DNA from: Halocaridina rubra
Taxonomy: Eukaryota; Arthropoda; Malacostraca; Decapoda; Atyidae
Direction of reading: 5' to 3'
Assembly (NCBI GenBank): GCA_037179515.1
Contig: JAXCGZ010002331.1
Location: 1 to 64,000 of the forward strand
Length of the DNA stretch: 64,000 bases
The notes under the pieces are model-generated. The model saw only the letters and a list, made by a program, of their open reading frames with translations, was not told the DNA's origin and made no database searches. Shown piece after piece: positions 39,100 to 51,915 of this stretch. How positions within the stretch are numbered: the first letter of the stretch is position 1; each line of letters starts with the position of its first letter. Both the position numbers and the translations under genes were made by a program.

Positions 39100-41880
39100 C
39101 TCAGACACTACATATATGATGGTGTATTCATTGAGTTTAGTGGGTTCAAAGGGTGTGCAATAGATAGGACACCATTAATTTCTGTAACTTGCCCTAAAGT
39201 GGCTCTTGTTATTTGCATCACAAGCCTGCAACTGAGTTATTCTACCAAAATATGTTTTATATTCATTGCAATCCTTAGGTCTAAACTTGAAATAAAAAAT
39301 TAGTCATTTATTAACAGTTATATTAGTGCAAATTTGCAGATGCAATTGGCTCAAGCAAGACTCTATTAGCAATGATATTGATTGTTTCCAGAAATTCAAA
39401 TGCATAATTTTTCCTTTCCCAACTGTTTGAGAGTTCAGCATATTTTTCCATAAGTTCATTAATATGTTGAACTGAAAGTAAAGTTACTTAACAGCTAACA
39501 AGACACTATCAATGAAAACTTTAATCTGCTCTGGGTTGATCGTTTTGCTCTCGATAATCTGAGCTCTCACATAGCATGGACAGTACTCCTGTGACTGGCA
39601 ATGAACGATATTGTTGCTTAAGTTTGTGTACACCATTCTGATGTGTTGTAAGTCCAGCTTCTAAGTGTCATCAACCTTCTTCCTATGAACAAAATCCCCT
39701 GCATCACGACAATAAACACAAACAGCTCCACTTGCAGCATCATATGTAAATATTTCATGCCGCTGCAAGTATATCAACTCATGAGCTTTTTGAATAGCAG
39801 TTTTCACTACTACATCCAGCCATTAATTTTTTAAGCATTTAGCAGCTCGGTTTCATTTCACACCTTTTGCTTCCTTTGGATTTGACATGATGCATCGGTT
39901 ATTCAGTGCTTGCAATCGTGTTTTGAATTTTTTCCTTATTTTCTTTTTGTAAGTTTACAAATGGCTACAGATTGTAGACCATGTCCATGTCACTCATGTA
40001 CACTATTTGCCAAACACGGTGACTACAGAATGACCACTATTTCTTGGCATAATATTAAAGAATGAGTCTTGGTAAGCTGCTATGTCTGAGACAGTCATAG
40101 TTAGTACAAGCTTTCTGGTTTCAAAACTGGTGAGCAAGTAATATGCCGTATAGCTTCACGCTCCACTCTAGTAACTCATTCGCGTTGTTCTGTGTACCTT
40201 TCAAGTCAACTGTATCAGTCAAGTAGAAAGTCGGGAAGAGCCTTTCCAACTGCTCCGTTTTCCTTCATCATTTTTTATTTTTACTTTGGCCTGGTTTCAG
40301 TGTTGCATTTTATCTTAGTATTTATACTATGCAAAAGCTCTTATCGTAGCATTTTTTTTCCTCAGTATATTCTATGCTTAAGTTGTTATTCTTGAACAGT
40401 AGCTCTTTGTAGGAAACTATACTAAGTTAGGATGTCATTACTTTCTAAAAACACTGAAATTATGAAGTGGTCAGTTATCAGCCCACCAGGACACTAATTT
40501 GAAGGGGTGAAACTTAGAATGTACTTCTTGATTTATTTTACTTGACTGAACTAGTACTGGACATGACAGGTCACAGAACTCGGTACAAATAATGTCAAAC
40601 CTACACGTGAAATTATGACAAAATTACATCATCCTTTTGTTTTAAATTCATTATTATGAAATTGCACAAGTAATTTATTTAATTAAAAAATTTAAGCTTC
40701 GAACACCTTGTGTGTGTACATATTTTTCCTTTGTGCGCTAATAATAAAACGTGTTTGCACGCACATGAGCACAACCTAGGGAGAACATTGGTCTCAAGGT
40801 TTGATACCTTTTCCTGATCTTTAAGTGTACAGTTCAGAAGAACACATGTACCTCTCAGTTTGAAGCCTTTGGAACATAAATGTAGTTGATAAACATAATT
40901 GATGAAATGCTTATGAATAGCCATAAATTTTGATTCCTTTTACTAACCAGATTGATTCCTGGTCTTAGAATGTAAAGAACCATATAATGGAAAAATCCTC
41001 CCAACTGATAACGATGCAATTGTTGTAAATAATTGCTTAGGAGCATCCTTTACATTTTCTGTTATATCACTTGCAAAATACTTCCACCATGCAAAGGAGG
41101 TGAGGGATTCTACAACATTTTTGCCAAAATAAAGCTCTTTAAAGGGTGCACTTCTTCCATGGAGTGATATGAAAGTTGGAAGAAGATATGGATGGCACTC
41201 ACAAACATTCTGCTCTGCAATGTATCGATGCTCAGGAGTTAGAGACCTACCTTAATATCTTTGGTCTATTACACTTGCTATAAAGTGGGAAGGTGTCACA
41301 GCTATGCTTATTTTTTACTTAAAAATTCTCTATCTTGGTCTTATGTTTTTACCTTTATTGCCTCTTAAAACTGATATGAAGTTGAAGTAACCTTAAATTT
41401 TCCTTTATAATAAATTTGAAATCATAAACCATTTGGCTACTAATCAAGTCTTTATATACAAGAGCCTTATTCCCCCTAATAAGTGGCTGAATTAAAGCAA
41501 ATTGTCTTTACTATTGGCAGGATGAATACACAGAGGAAGGGATTCCCAGTCCCCTTGGTCTGCCTTATTCAGTCAACTTTTACAACACGCAGGGAAACAT
41601 GGAGGAAGTGTTATTACCCCCCTCCCTCAGAGGGAACTAATCAAGTACCAGCATATAATAGCTAAATCATTACTAAGGAGTAGAATTACAGTAATCTCCA
41701 TTGGAGTAAATTGTGTAGCTGTAAATTTAACTATATGGAATTAGACATACAATCACGTCCCAATTTACAAACGAGTTAGGTACTAGAAGTCCGCTCATAA
41801 GTAGAATTGTTTGTAAGTTGTATTTAGGTAAAAGAAAGTATTGTACAGTACTGTAGAGTGCTTAGGCTAAAGACACTTAA
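39100..41880. other. Unassigned sequence
   Basis: No host exon recognised. A weak, stop-broken minus-strand reading at 39,560-39,900 with a CxxC..H pattern is treated as a rejected observation. 'cactcatttacaaacgagtt'-type motifs near 41,755 look like pogo-style ends. Confidence 0.4.
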
Positions 41881-42134
41881 CTAGTTCATGAAACATAAAG
41901 TATACAGTATTAATGAATTTTAATTTGTTCAGAAGTTGATATTTTGTATGTACAGTACTGTATATATGTTGGTTAAGCTCCAGAGAGAACAGCAATTCTT
42001 GCACAAAGTTCCAGGCTTCTTTGATTTAGATATCCCTGTTGAAGAGTAATAAGACATTCTTCTCCCAAAGAGTTAATAGCTCTCATCTCCAGAAATGTCT
42101 TCGACAGTGAAGAACCTTTTGCCCTAGAATAAGA

Positions 42135-42168
42135 GCTGAAGACACTTTTCCAGAAAAGTGTCTTCAGC
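42135..42168. repeat. Perfect 16-bp palindrome
   Basis: gctgaagacacttttc at 42,135-42,150 and its exact complement at 42,153-42,168, separated by two bases. Lies inside the TIR element. Confidence 0.9.
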
Positions 42169-42606
42169 AAAGTTTGTTCTGTTCTTGGTGTGCCACACTG
42201 ATGCTTCATCAACATATGAAATATCCAGAAATTTCTTCACAACCACTTAATTCTTATCAAACCTTGGGAAAGCACCAAGGCAAAGCAAGTACTGAACAAT
42301 CTTTGCTGTGGACACTTTTCTGGAGAGATATTTGGACATCTCCGGAAGTGGAACTTTCTGGTCTTGATTATTTTGTATGTATAGGTTAATTTGTAATATA
42401 TGGATGTAGTCTATTCTTCTAACTGTATTTCAGAATTAGGCATTAAGATAAATATGATTATTTACTTTTGTTGCTAAGTTTGTGAGAATATTTGTATTGT
42501 TCTTTAGGCTAAGATTTTTTGATGGACAAAATATTGTTTCTATTACTTATGCTATTTTGTGCAAAAAGAAAAAAAAATAATATTTTTTTGTAATACTTTG
42601 TCAATA

Positions 42607-42609
<3 letters not shown>

Positions 42610-42645
<36 letters not shown>
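42610..42645. repeat. (TA)n array
   Basis: About 36 bp of TA just inside the right TIR of the element. Confidence 0.95.
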
Positions 42646-42647
<2 letters not shown>

Positions 42648-43049
42648 GAAGAATCTATCACTCTTCAACAGGGATATCTGGAACCAAGGGTCCTGGAACC
42701 TTGTTTAATAATTACAGTACTATCTGATGCTTCTTAACTATTACATAAAACATAAAGTATGGAGTATTAATGAATTTTAATACAGTACAATACAAAATTC
42801 ATAGTACATAAGTAGACAACGAGTAGGATTTTGTTCATATCTGTGAATGTTCGTAATTCGTTTGTTCGTAAATAGGGAAGCTTCTGTATTACCATATTTT
42901 ATAGATAATTCATTTTGGTGTAAATCATGGATTTTTTTACTCTAATTTAAATTGATATAAATCAGGTGATTTAATCATACCAATCCTGGTCTCCATCCAT
43001 TCTACGGAATTAGAAACAGGCTAGCCATGGCCTAGGATCTGGTCACTTA

Positions 43050-44200
43050 AACCTTTGAGCAAGGTTGCGTACACCTAGTCGCCCCGGAATCTGTCATAAG
43101 ATCGCAGCTAACTTACACACAGGTCACCAAGGCCTAGACACTATGCTCAGGCGAGCCAGACAAACGATATATTGGCCCGGAGAGGAGAGGGACTTTCAGC
43201 ACAAGAGGTGTATATGTATCTCCTGCGACATCAACACACCTTCCTCTCCACACGAGGCTCTAATTACGGCCCCGCAGCCAAAATACCCCATCAACAGACC
43301 GTGGCACATCTCTTCCAGATGAGGGGACACATGTAACTGGTATATGCAGATAGAATTATGGGTTGGCTGAAGCTCCTCCATTTCCCCAGTGTTACCTCCT
43401 ACAGTAAAATCATCACCAAGCTAAAGGGATCTTTCACTCATTGTGGGGGGCACTGGAGCAGCTGTCAATGGATGACAGGACTTACCTGGGGAGCAAAGAA
43501 TGCTAGCTTTCCTCAAGAGATGGGGGTTCTCAGTCCGCTTATCCTCAGCACACATTACCACAGTCTAATGGTAGAACGGAGATCGCCGTAGTCATCAAAA
43601 AGGCTTCTTCGAATGAACACGGGTGCTAACGACAGCTTGGACATGAACCAGTCATTCCAGGCTCTACTCCAGTACCTACACACAACTCTGTGAAGCATAC
43701 ACAAGTTCCCCCTAATTTGGCAATGGGAAGACAGTTCAGAGATGGTCAACTGATGGCATGGCACAATTATAAGGTCAGAAGGTACTGGCACTGCATTATC
43801 AGTCTACTAGCTTCAAATGGCCCTCACCGGAGACACGCCTCTTTCCCCCCTGGATAAGTCGCATGCCAGCTAAAGCCTTTGCCCGTAGGCTCGCAAGTAA
43901 GGATATAGGATCCCTCCTTGATACTGTGGGACAGAACGTGGGTAATGCATCCACACCAACAATATACCATCAGGCTAGACAGAAGTGGCAGGGCATCACT
44001 AAGAAATTGCAAATACTTGCGACAAGTTGGGGCGACGATCCTCACCACACCCCTGTTAGGTTGCATGAGCAAGAGCCAGCCAGATATCTTTCGATCACCC
44101 TTGCATATGCCCTCACTTCCCAGAGTACCAGACCCCAACGCTATAGAAAACTCCTACTGGCTTCATCATCATGTGTAATTAGCTACGTCATTTCTTTATT
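43050..44200 (+). mobile_element. Decayed gypsy integrase
   Basis: Frame-broken translation shows HTGHQGLDTMLRRARQTIYW, PGEERDF, CISCD, then a core ending PQHTLPQSNGRTE and a tail with KWQGITKKLQ. The zinc domain (H..H..C..C), YW.G and HYPQSNGR.E strings are gypsy integrase landmarks. GC content is higher than the surroundings. Many stops and shifts; no RT or LTR found. Confidence 0.7.
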
Positions 44201-44829
44201 TTTTTTAACTTTAGTGTTTATATTATAAAATTATTTGTTGTATGTATTATCAATATCTTTACTTTTGTCTTTTGATGATTCTGTATATGCATAATCTGGG
44301 GGGGACATTAGGGCTTATTATGAAATTGCTATAAGACCCATTTTCCCTAACGTATGTCTTTGTGTTTGCCACACCTTCTCTATCTATTAGTCACGTCTTA
44401 CCTGTCCTATAATAAAGCTTTGTCCGTTGATTCTTCCATCCCCATCTACTGACAACCTAAAAAAAGTGTACATCAAATGAGCTAAAAAGAAATGGAGTAA
44501 CTATGACACAATCTCAAGAGACAGCAAAGCTGTCAAAACAAACATACTCAAATCATTGGATCATAAAATAGGAGTGTCCGAGTGAGAGTATGTTGAAATT
44601 GTATGGAATAGAAAAAAGATTTTCTGAATGTGGTCAAAAATTATTACACGAGTAGTAGAATGTGTGTGAGTTGGGAAAGGTGAGTGGCTTTTCTGTTTGG
44701 TGAATGTAAGATTGCGTATTGGATATGTAGTGTCATCACGGTTGTTCAGTGCATACAAGTTTGGAGTGGTAAGGGAAGTTAAATGAAAGAGTGCTAGGCA
44801 GAGCTTGGAATAAATTGGTGAGAATGGAA

Positions 44830-45260
44830 GGATGTGGAAGATGCATCAATTGCTATATAAGAATGACCCGGTAATGTGGCTTGTTCTGAGGAGGAATTGA
44901 AGCATATGGTAAAAGAGTTTGTACGGATGTGTGAAGGATGGAAGCTGAGGGTGAATATTGGTAATATTAAAATTATGGGATATATAAGAAGTGTTGATAT
45001 TGGCAGACTGAATGTGAGTGAATGGGAGATGCTTGGTGAAATTGAGAGTTTTAAGTATCTGGAGTTGCATGTGGCAGCAAATGGGAAAGTGGATGAAAAG
45101 GTGAGCTAAAGAGTGGAGGAAGTGAGTAAATGTCTAGGTGGGACGAAAGTGTGATAAGAAATATGTATATAGGAATGAATGCACAGAGAATGTTATATTA
45201 AGGAGGGATTGTGCTTACAGTATTGTATGAAGCATAGAATTGAAACAAGTGGGTGTTGCC
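44830..45260 (+). mobile_element. LINE reverse-transcriptase fragment (second family)
   Basis: 44,876-45,109 encodes SEEELKHMVKEFVRMCEGWK, LRVNIGNIKIMGY and LGEIESFKYLELHVAANG, the palm-to-thumb stretch after the catalytic ADD of an RTE/R1-like RT common in crustaceans. Further motifs (YGSEMW-like) follow out of frame. Upstream catalytic residues are not preserved. Confidence 0.6.
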
Positions 45261-45317
45261 ACAACATGAAGCAGTGGGGGTTAGTCATCAATGACCATAG
45301 AGCCACACAACAGAAGA

Positions 45318-45480
45318 GTTTTACCCATATTCTCTTTGGATGACCAAAGCAGTGTGGTGGGGGAAAGCTGTGGTGGCCCTTAATCCCCAAAGAGCTAAGA
45401 AGGAAGATGGAATGGCTTCTTGTAAATGTGTGTGTAGACTTGACCACCCCATTAGAAAGGTAATTACAGCTATTATAAAT
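45318..45480 (+). repeat. Repeat shared with 52,708-52,845
   Basis: 'tgaccaaagcagtgtggtgg' and 'cccttaatccccaaagagct' match 'gacccaagcagggtggaagg' and 'ccctttatccccaaggagtt' at 52,770-52,830. It could be the 3' region of the LINE family just upstream. Confidence 0.55.
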
Positions 45481-45539
45481 GTATGTACCAAAATGAGAAA
45501 ATAAATGTTGACATATGAGCATCATTACCATATGGCACA

Positions 45540-46690
45540 ATATATTCTTACTACCATAAGAAATCTGCGTCGGGATGAATGAGGAATTTCTACCATTTTA
45601 TCTTCATTATGAATCATGGTAATCCCTTTAGGTCTAGGCATAGAGCATGACATATTCAGTTTACAATTACTTTTGACTAATACCAAAATGAAGTAACCCC
45701 TATCTTTGTCACAGGGAGAAATACGATCACAAAGTTTTTTTTAGAGGTTTATAAAAATCCAGATTAACTTATATAAAATAAGGTCATCAGTATTTCAAGA
45801 GCTATGTATTACTTGCATGAAAATGATCTACAGTCTGATTAGCAAAATTCTATGATCAAAGTGCCTTTCTCTTTTGTTGTAACACCATTACATTACTAAA
45901 AAAATATATGACAGCAGACAAAAGGAGATTGACCGATATTTCAAAATGGAATATGGTCAAATTCAAAACCTAAGTAACAAGGAAATTAAAAAAGGAAATA
46001 AAAGTTCGTGTAGCTGTAAAAAAATAATTAACAAAGTTCTTCATGGAGTTTAAGAGAAGTAAAATACATATGAAAAATTGATTATGTTCTAGTGGTGGTC
46101 CAGCTATCATCAAGATGCATAAAAATATGTACATACCACAGTAAGAAAATTAAGTGACATCTCCAGGAAAAGACTGAAGACATAAAATAATATCATCAGT
46201 ACAATACCAACAAGAAAGCAATGTTCCCATAATGATATTAGGCACATTTCAAAGGAAGCACTCTCTCTATACACTCCTTTATGTCAAACTAATGAAGAAC
46301 AGTGAAATAATGAAATTTGCCAAATATATATTTAAGTATGTGGATAAGACCCTTATACTAATAAGCTGTTAAATAATGAAAATAGATCACTAAATACTTT
46401 ATTTTATAAAATATCTACGAGAATGCTTTTACATGAATGTTTCCATCAACTGTTTTTCATATACTGTATATTCTTGAACTCAAACTATGTATAACCTGTA
46501 ATAATCATATTTATCTGGAGTATGACCCATAAAACAATGAGCTATAAATAATTAAAATGTAGGAACACTACCTAAAATGCTTTGTATTACTAATAAATAT
46601 CTGTGAGAATGTTAATAAGCGCATGTTTAAATCTACAGTTTTATCATATTTGAGATTATTTTGTCACTATGCCTTGATAAAAGATCAGGC
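45540..46690. other. AT-rich flank, nothing recognised
   Basis: Downstream of the POT1-like stop on the minus strand. No AATAAA was seen in the first 100 bp after that stop. Confidence 0.45.
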
Positions 46691-46699
46691 TTACATTCA

Positions 46700-46863
46700 C
46701 TAGACTGCCTTTAAGGAGGTGTCTATGATATGATACGTCTGTCTCCTTGGAGAGTAAGAAATGCAGTAGAATAGAGCTGTTTTTGAATGCAACATATTGC
46801 AGGTCAAAAGCTCAATATTGGGATCCATCTTGCCTGTCAACCAAGTGAAATTCGGCTTAATTC
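46700..46863 (-). CDS. POT1-like terminal exon
   Basis: The acceptor ctctgttttcag ends at 46,864; TAG is at 46,702-46,700. It encodes GIKPNFTWLTGKMDP, IELLTCNMLHSK, then ALFYCISYSPRRQTYHIIDT and SLKAV. The close C.(I)(K)SY.......Y.I.DT.. resembles the last strand of POT1, and the distance from FF to this motif is close to that in vertebrate POT1 as I recall it. Phase fits direct splicing to the exon ending at 50,628. Confidence 0.6.
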
Positions 46864-47394
46864 CTGAAAACAGAGAAAACAAATTCGTAATAAGTTAATA
46901 AACAGTTTGAGGTAACTAAAGTAAGTTTTGCACTCATACAGTACTTATGTCACAACATTTCCGAGATATTGAAGGGTGTCACGCAGCAAACAATCTCTGT
47001 ACCAGGGATAAAGAATTCTACAATTTTGCCATTAATGGAAAACTGTAAAGATTATTATTTTACAACATATTCTGCCATATTAAACATACTAAGAAACAGA
47101 ATTCACAAATCTTCAGCCACACAAGGTAGGTTAAATGGTTAAAGGTCTCTACTGAATGAAAGAGGAAAGGAAGAGTGATTGTAGTAGAAGCTGACTATAA
47201 AAAAAAGGATCCACTAACAGGTAAGCTTCTCAGCCTGTAAGTGTAATCAATTTGACAACTGACGCTTGAGAAAGTGTGGCTGGGGAATTAAGGTTGCAAG
47301 AATGAAATGAGGGTTGCTTTTTCTTCTTGTCTAATGGACTGTGACTACTTACACTTTCGCCAACCTCAACAAACTTTTTCGCATAAAGATCGCA

Positions 47395-48280
47395 ATTACG
47401 GCTATGTATTAGGTAAATTTGTAAAAATGAATTAAATCTAATTCCTTCAAATAACCATATACATAAACAAATAAATAAAACCATTAACTTGATATATAAG
47501 GTAATTGTATTGTAAACTTTATTATTGTTTACAAAAGCCTGCCTAAGAAAAAAAAAAAATCAAAATTCTACTACTCTATAATAGACATTTTATAATATGG
47601 TAAAAATGTTTTGTACTCATGTAAAATAATATCTGCAATTCATATCATCACTATTCATTAAAAAATAAAATTGCTATCTAGAAATATATAATATATATGT
47701 CAACCACATCCACAAAAGTATATTACACTGATAAATGTACAATAACAATGTTGTATTCTCTGAAACTATTCTTACAAAAAACTTTGTTTGGCAACGAAAT
47801 GAAAAATGAAGAAAAGCTATATGACAATAGAAAAGCATCAGTTATTTTTTTTTACAAAGCAAGAACATATAACTTACAACTGAACGACAGAAATAGACAG
47901 AAGAACAATTATACAAACTGTTTAGGTGCAAAGTGTTTAATGTGTGGAGTACAGGTTACAACGAATTGAGAGCCAAAGAACCCCTGCACCCACAGCCATA
48001 TATTCAGGACGATGAATACCTAATAGGACAGTTACTTTTGATAAAGACAAAAGAGAGAAAATTTTTTTTTACATACATTTGGAGAAAGAGACAAACCAAA
48101 TAGACAGAACAATAAGAATGCATTTCAAAGCGAATCTCCACTGGAAAGGCATTGCTTCTCAACCTGAACCTGATAACATTGCATTTACAGCTAATTGTTT
48201 GGTAATTTTGTAAATAAATTCAATATAATTTCTTCAAGTAACCAAATAAATGTATAAAGCCATTAACTTTATATAAACGA
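47395..48280. repeat. Diverged direct duplication of ~90 bp
   Basis: 'ggtaaatttgtaaa..gaattaa..taattccttcaaataacca' with 'aaaaccattaactt' at 47,412-47,500 is repeated with changes at 48,200-48,275. It lies inside the last POT1-like intron. Confidence 0.5.
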
Positions 48281-48309
48281 TTACAACAGTGCTGCTAGCT
48301 GTGTGTTTG

Positions 48310-48535
48310 TACGCCACGATCACAAACTGTTCAGCACAAGAAGTTTGTATTTACCACACAAGCCAGGTAGGTCATCGAATATTCTTGGATATTCGTTACA
48401 CGTCTTATTATCCCTTCACATCTGACAAGACACAATACTCCCCATCTCTGTTTCTCTTTATATTTTCTTCGTGCCTAGGCTCGATGAGGGTAAATTTATT
48501 TTAATTTTATTTTTGGCCTGTCCTGGTGTCACACA
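48310..48535 (+). repeat. Interspersed repeat R2, fullest copy
   Basis: Runs from 'acaaactgttcagcacaaga' through 'tcttggatattcgttacacg' and 'cttcacatctgacaagacac' to 'ggcctgtcctggtgtcac'. No coding. It directly precedes a LINE copy in the same orientation, so it may have been mobilised with it or be its upstream neighbour by chance. Confidence 0.75.
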
Positions 48536-49955
48536 CACACATACCTATCTTCAAAAAGGGAAGGAGGGATACGGCTCTAAACTATAGACCAGTTTCCTTG
48601 ATCAGCATAGTTTGCAAAGTTATGGAGAAACTACTAAGGAAACATATCTCTCTTCACTTGGAATCCTTCAACTTTTTGTCAGTGAGACAACATGGCTTCA
48701 GAGAAGGTAGATCAACAGTAACAAACTTATTAGAATTTTATGATGAGGTAAGCCGAATCTTACAGGAAAGAGAGGGTTGGGCAGATTGCATATTCCTAGA
48801 CTTCCAGAAAGCATTTGACACTGTCCCACACGGGAGACTTATTAAAAAGCTGCAAGCAATGGCTAGAATAGGTGGAAATATCTTGGAATGGATAAAAACT
48901 TACTTAGAAGGAAGGGAACAGAGTCAAAGTCAAAGTCAAAAATTTTATTCCATCAAAAATGGCTAAGACACTCAGTGTCTGAATGGAGAAGAGTTAGTAG
49001 TGGAGTTCCACAGGGTTCAAGTTTTAGGGCCACTTTTGTTCCTTGTATATGTAAATGACCTACCAGAGTCTGTAAGTTCATTCATAAATATGTTTGCAAA
49101 TGATGCAAAGATTGTGAAGAAAGTAAGAAACGAGAAAAACGGTAGAGAACTTCAGGAAGATCTTAATAGTCTCCACGACTGGTCAGAAAAGTGGCTAATG
49201 AAATTCAATACTTCAAAATGTAAGGTAATGAGAATGGGTACAAGTGCAAGAAGGCCCAAGCTTGACTACTCGGTGGCTGGAGTACAACATCAAGAGACAG
49301 AAAATGAGAGAGATCTAGGAGTAAACATACTGGCAGATTGTCTCCAGAAATGCATATAAATGGCATAGTAAGGGCAGCATATGCTTTCTTATCAAATGTA
49401 AGTGTAGCCTTCAGGCACACGGACAAGGAAATGTTCAGAAATATTAATGTAACCTATGTGAGGCCAAAACTTGAATATGCAGCCCCCTTTAGGAATCCGC
49501 ACTTGAAAAAGACCATAGCTAAGCTTGAAAAAGTTCAAAGACATGCCACGAAACTGGTGCCAGAAATATGTAATCTCAGTTATGTTGAGAGGATGAGGGA
49601 ATTAGACTTACCATCACTCGAAGCTAGGTGATTGAGGGGGGATATGGTGACAGTCTTTAAATTCCTTCATGGTTATGATAGGGTGGATAGGGATCGATAT
49701 TTTGATATGGCTGGCTCTAGAACTAGAGGTCATAGTTTGAAGCTTCTTAAGAAAACTTGTTTGCAGGATGTAAGGAAGTACTTTTTCAGTGAAAGAGTAG
49801 TTGATAATTGGAATTTGCTAAGCGAGGAGGTAGGTAATGCTATCTCAATCCATAGTTTTAAGGACAGGTATGATAAGTATCACTAGGTACAAAATGGAAC
49901 CGATGAGGAGACAGGAAGAGACGAGCTTTGGGCTCTTTCCCGTAAGCACAATTAG
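48527..49955 (+). mobile_element. CR1/Jockey-type LINE, RT copy with insertions and deletions
   Basis: Starts at PIFKKGRRDTALNYRPVSLI and runs through RT to the family's 3' end at 49,955. The frame is broken by an insertion at about 48,921-48,965 ('caaagtcaaagtcaaaaatt' plus an A/T-rich piece), a shift near 49,015, a short deletion near 49,340, and a TGA at 49,629-49,631. The catalytic FADD is mutated to FANDAK. A dead copy. Confidence 0.9.
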
Positions 49956-50627
49956 GTTGAAAAATAGAAAAATTTATTAATTATTGAAGGGCCTCTATTG
50001 TAATTGCGGAACATTGTAACTCAGGGCCAAAAATGATGTTTCTATGCTTTAGATTATTTTTATCATAAGTGGGGGATCTAGGATCGTATTTAGGTGTTCC
50101 GACTTGCGATGAAAGTCTGGTAATGACACTTTTCAGGAACAGAACCCTGTCGTAAATCGAGGACCCCATGTACTGCATACAGTGTACAGGTATATTAAAT
50201 TGTCACATTGGATGTTGTGTGTAACAGTGCTCGATTAAAAGTATTATTCCTCTTCTATTCATAATGTAACTGTTGCCACTAAAGACCACCCCCAAGAAAC
50301 AACAGATTATTGGATTTAATGGACCAAGGTCCCTCCCTATTAGTCCATCAAATTGAAGCATAAGGGTACATTTAATTTTCAAAAAGGCTTTCCATTATAC
50401 TAAACACACTATGCTGAAGATTATATGCAGTGGGTTGGTAGAAGGCAGGTCGAGGTCTCCTAAACTAATGCCAGCTAACACATACAATAAGGGTTTTCTC
50501 AACAGATTTGAAATTGAATAGTAATCATAAAAGTATACTATCAATTATTCCAAGATGTGGTATATATCTTTGTATGAATTTAAATCTAAAATGCTCTTTT
50601 TATAATAAAAGAAAATACAGTACTCAC

Positions 50628-51023
50628 CAAAAAACGTCTCTGCATGTTTTCCGAATAATTTTACTCTGACATGAGCTCTATTTAGTGGGTCCCCCAGTAG
50701 AAGAGCAATATTGATAAAAGGAATTACACTGACAACTCTATCGTCAGCGTCATTACAAGTTAGTGATGAACCTGGTTTTGCTTGTGTTTTTTGAACATTT
50801 TTTGAAGGGCATAATTTTTTCTTTGGTGGGGAAGAATCTGAGGAAGTCCTCCTCTTTCTTTTAAAAATTCCTGATAAATTGCAAACCTGATGACAGGTCT
50901 CACATGGAAGTTTATCAGTCATGAAATCTTCTGGTTCAAACCTTTCTCTTAACTGCCAGTTTTCAAAAAAGTGTCCACAAATTTCACAAAAACCCCATAT
51001 CCAATCATGAAAACCTGTTGAAT
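50628..51023 (-). CDS. POT1-like exon, zinc-bearing OB-fold
   Basis: The acceptor tttttttacag ends at 51,024; the donor gtgagt starts at 50,627. It encodes FHDWIWGFCEICGHFF, then LPCETCHQVC, a basic nuclear-localisation-like stretch (KRKRR, PPKKK), and VVSVIPFINIALLLGD, AHVRVKLFGKHAETFF. The two CxxC pairs followed by a beta-strand run and a terminal 'FF' fit a zinc-stabilised OB-fold as in POT1 OB3 or RPA70-C. The spacing between the CxxC pairs is about 27 residues. Confidence 0.65.
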
Positions 51024-51189
51024 CTGTAAAAAAAATTACATATTAGCTTCATAAATAAATGGCCTTGTCATAATATATTTAAGAATATGCAAAGCAATAA
51101 AAGCAAACATTTGCTATTTGCTGACTTAAAATGTTCAAAGACATCTTTAAGCTTACAACATTGATCTAAATTAAAGAAATAAGACTTAC

Positions 51190-51256
51190 CTGAAAAATCT
51201 ATACCAAAGGATACCAAATATATCGCATCACATTTTACATGTATTGTATATAGCGG
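51190..51256 (-). CDS. POT1-like exon, entry to C-terminal OB-fold
   Basis: A short exon of 67 bp reading PLYTIHVKCDAIYLVSFGID, then FS. The donor gtaagt at 51,189 is strong; the acceptor ccatctttccttgag has a good pyrimidine tract but the unusual gAG. An upstream in-frame TAA shows the reading cannot extend further without a splice. It joins the next exon in phase. Confidence 0.5.
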
Positions 51257-51915
51257 CTCAAGGAAAGATGGCAATTACATCCAGAGTACCTCTATTAACT
51301 ACATGTAAAGTGTAAGGGAATGAATACTTAGGGATTAAGCAATAAAGCATATTTTTTATCATATCTTGGATACCCTTTGAAGATAATAAATCATTTGTCC
51401 AAAACCACCTTATGAAACTTGGCAAAAAGGTGCTTGTACTTTTAGGTACAAAAAGATGTATTCTATTCTTAATGACGACACTACACTCTGCTTTAGGGCT
51501 TTGTACAGTAAAACAATATTACGCATTTAATATCATAGCAGCTCTAGAAATCCAATTACTCTGGTTCTTAGAAATGATGATACTAGTTCTGTGTAGGTTT
51601 ACAATACCTAAAATTCAACCCTCCCTTAACCAAGTGGGCATAAAAATCATTACTACAGCAAAATTCTAAAAAATCCAATAAACTTTTTATATTACAAAAA
51701 ATACTTTGTTACTACTGGCACTTGCCTCTGGGGCAAGTATTGCCCAATTGCATGATTCAAGGTGGAGGAATTGGCCCTCCTTCATAGTTCGTGAATAAAT
51801 GATTTGACTATAATTGTGACAATAAATAAGATATTGAAGGGGCAGTCATAAGTCCCTTTGTAGGAGATAACCCATATTTCAATGGCGAGTTTTAGGAGAT
51901 AACATACTCTTTGTT

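Larger units (their letters stand above)
41975..42710. mobile_element. Non-autonomous DNA element with long imperfect TIRs
   Basis: 'gttccagg..cttggatatccctgttgaagagt' near 41,997-42,050 is mirrored at about 42,655-42,705 ('cactcttcaacagggatatc' then 'ccaagggtcctggaac'). About 60 bp of TIR with a few mismatches. Outside the TIRs, a direct repeat 'aacataaagta..agtattaatgaattttaa' occurs at 41,892 and 42,750. No transposase is inside. Confidence 0.6.

Noticed and set aside
39560..39900. Possible BED-type zinc finger of a hAT element on the minus strand
   Set aside because: A CxxC..H pattern (VCVYCRDAG) is visible, but stops interrupt it and no hAT dimerisation domain was found.
47230..47484. 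Minus-strand 84-codon frame considered as an extra POT1-like exon
   Set aside because: Its splice phase does not fit between the exons at 50,628 and 46,863, which already join directly with the expected spacing.
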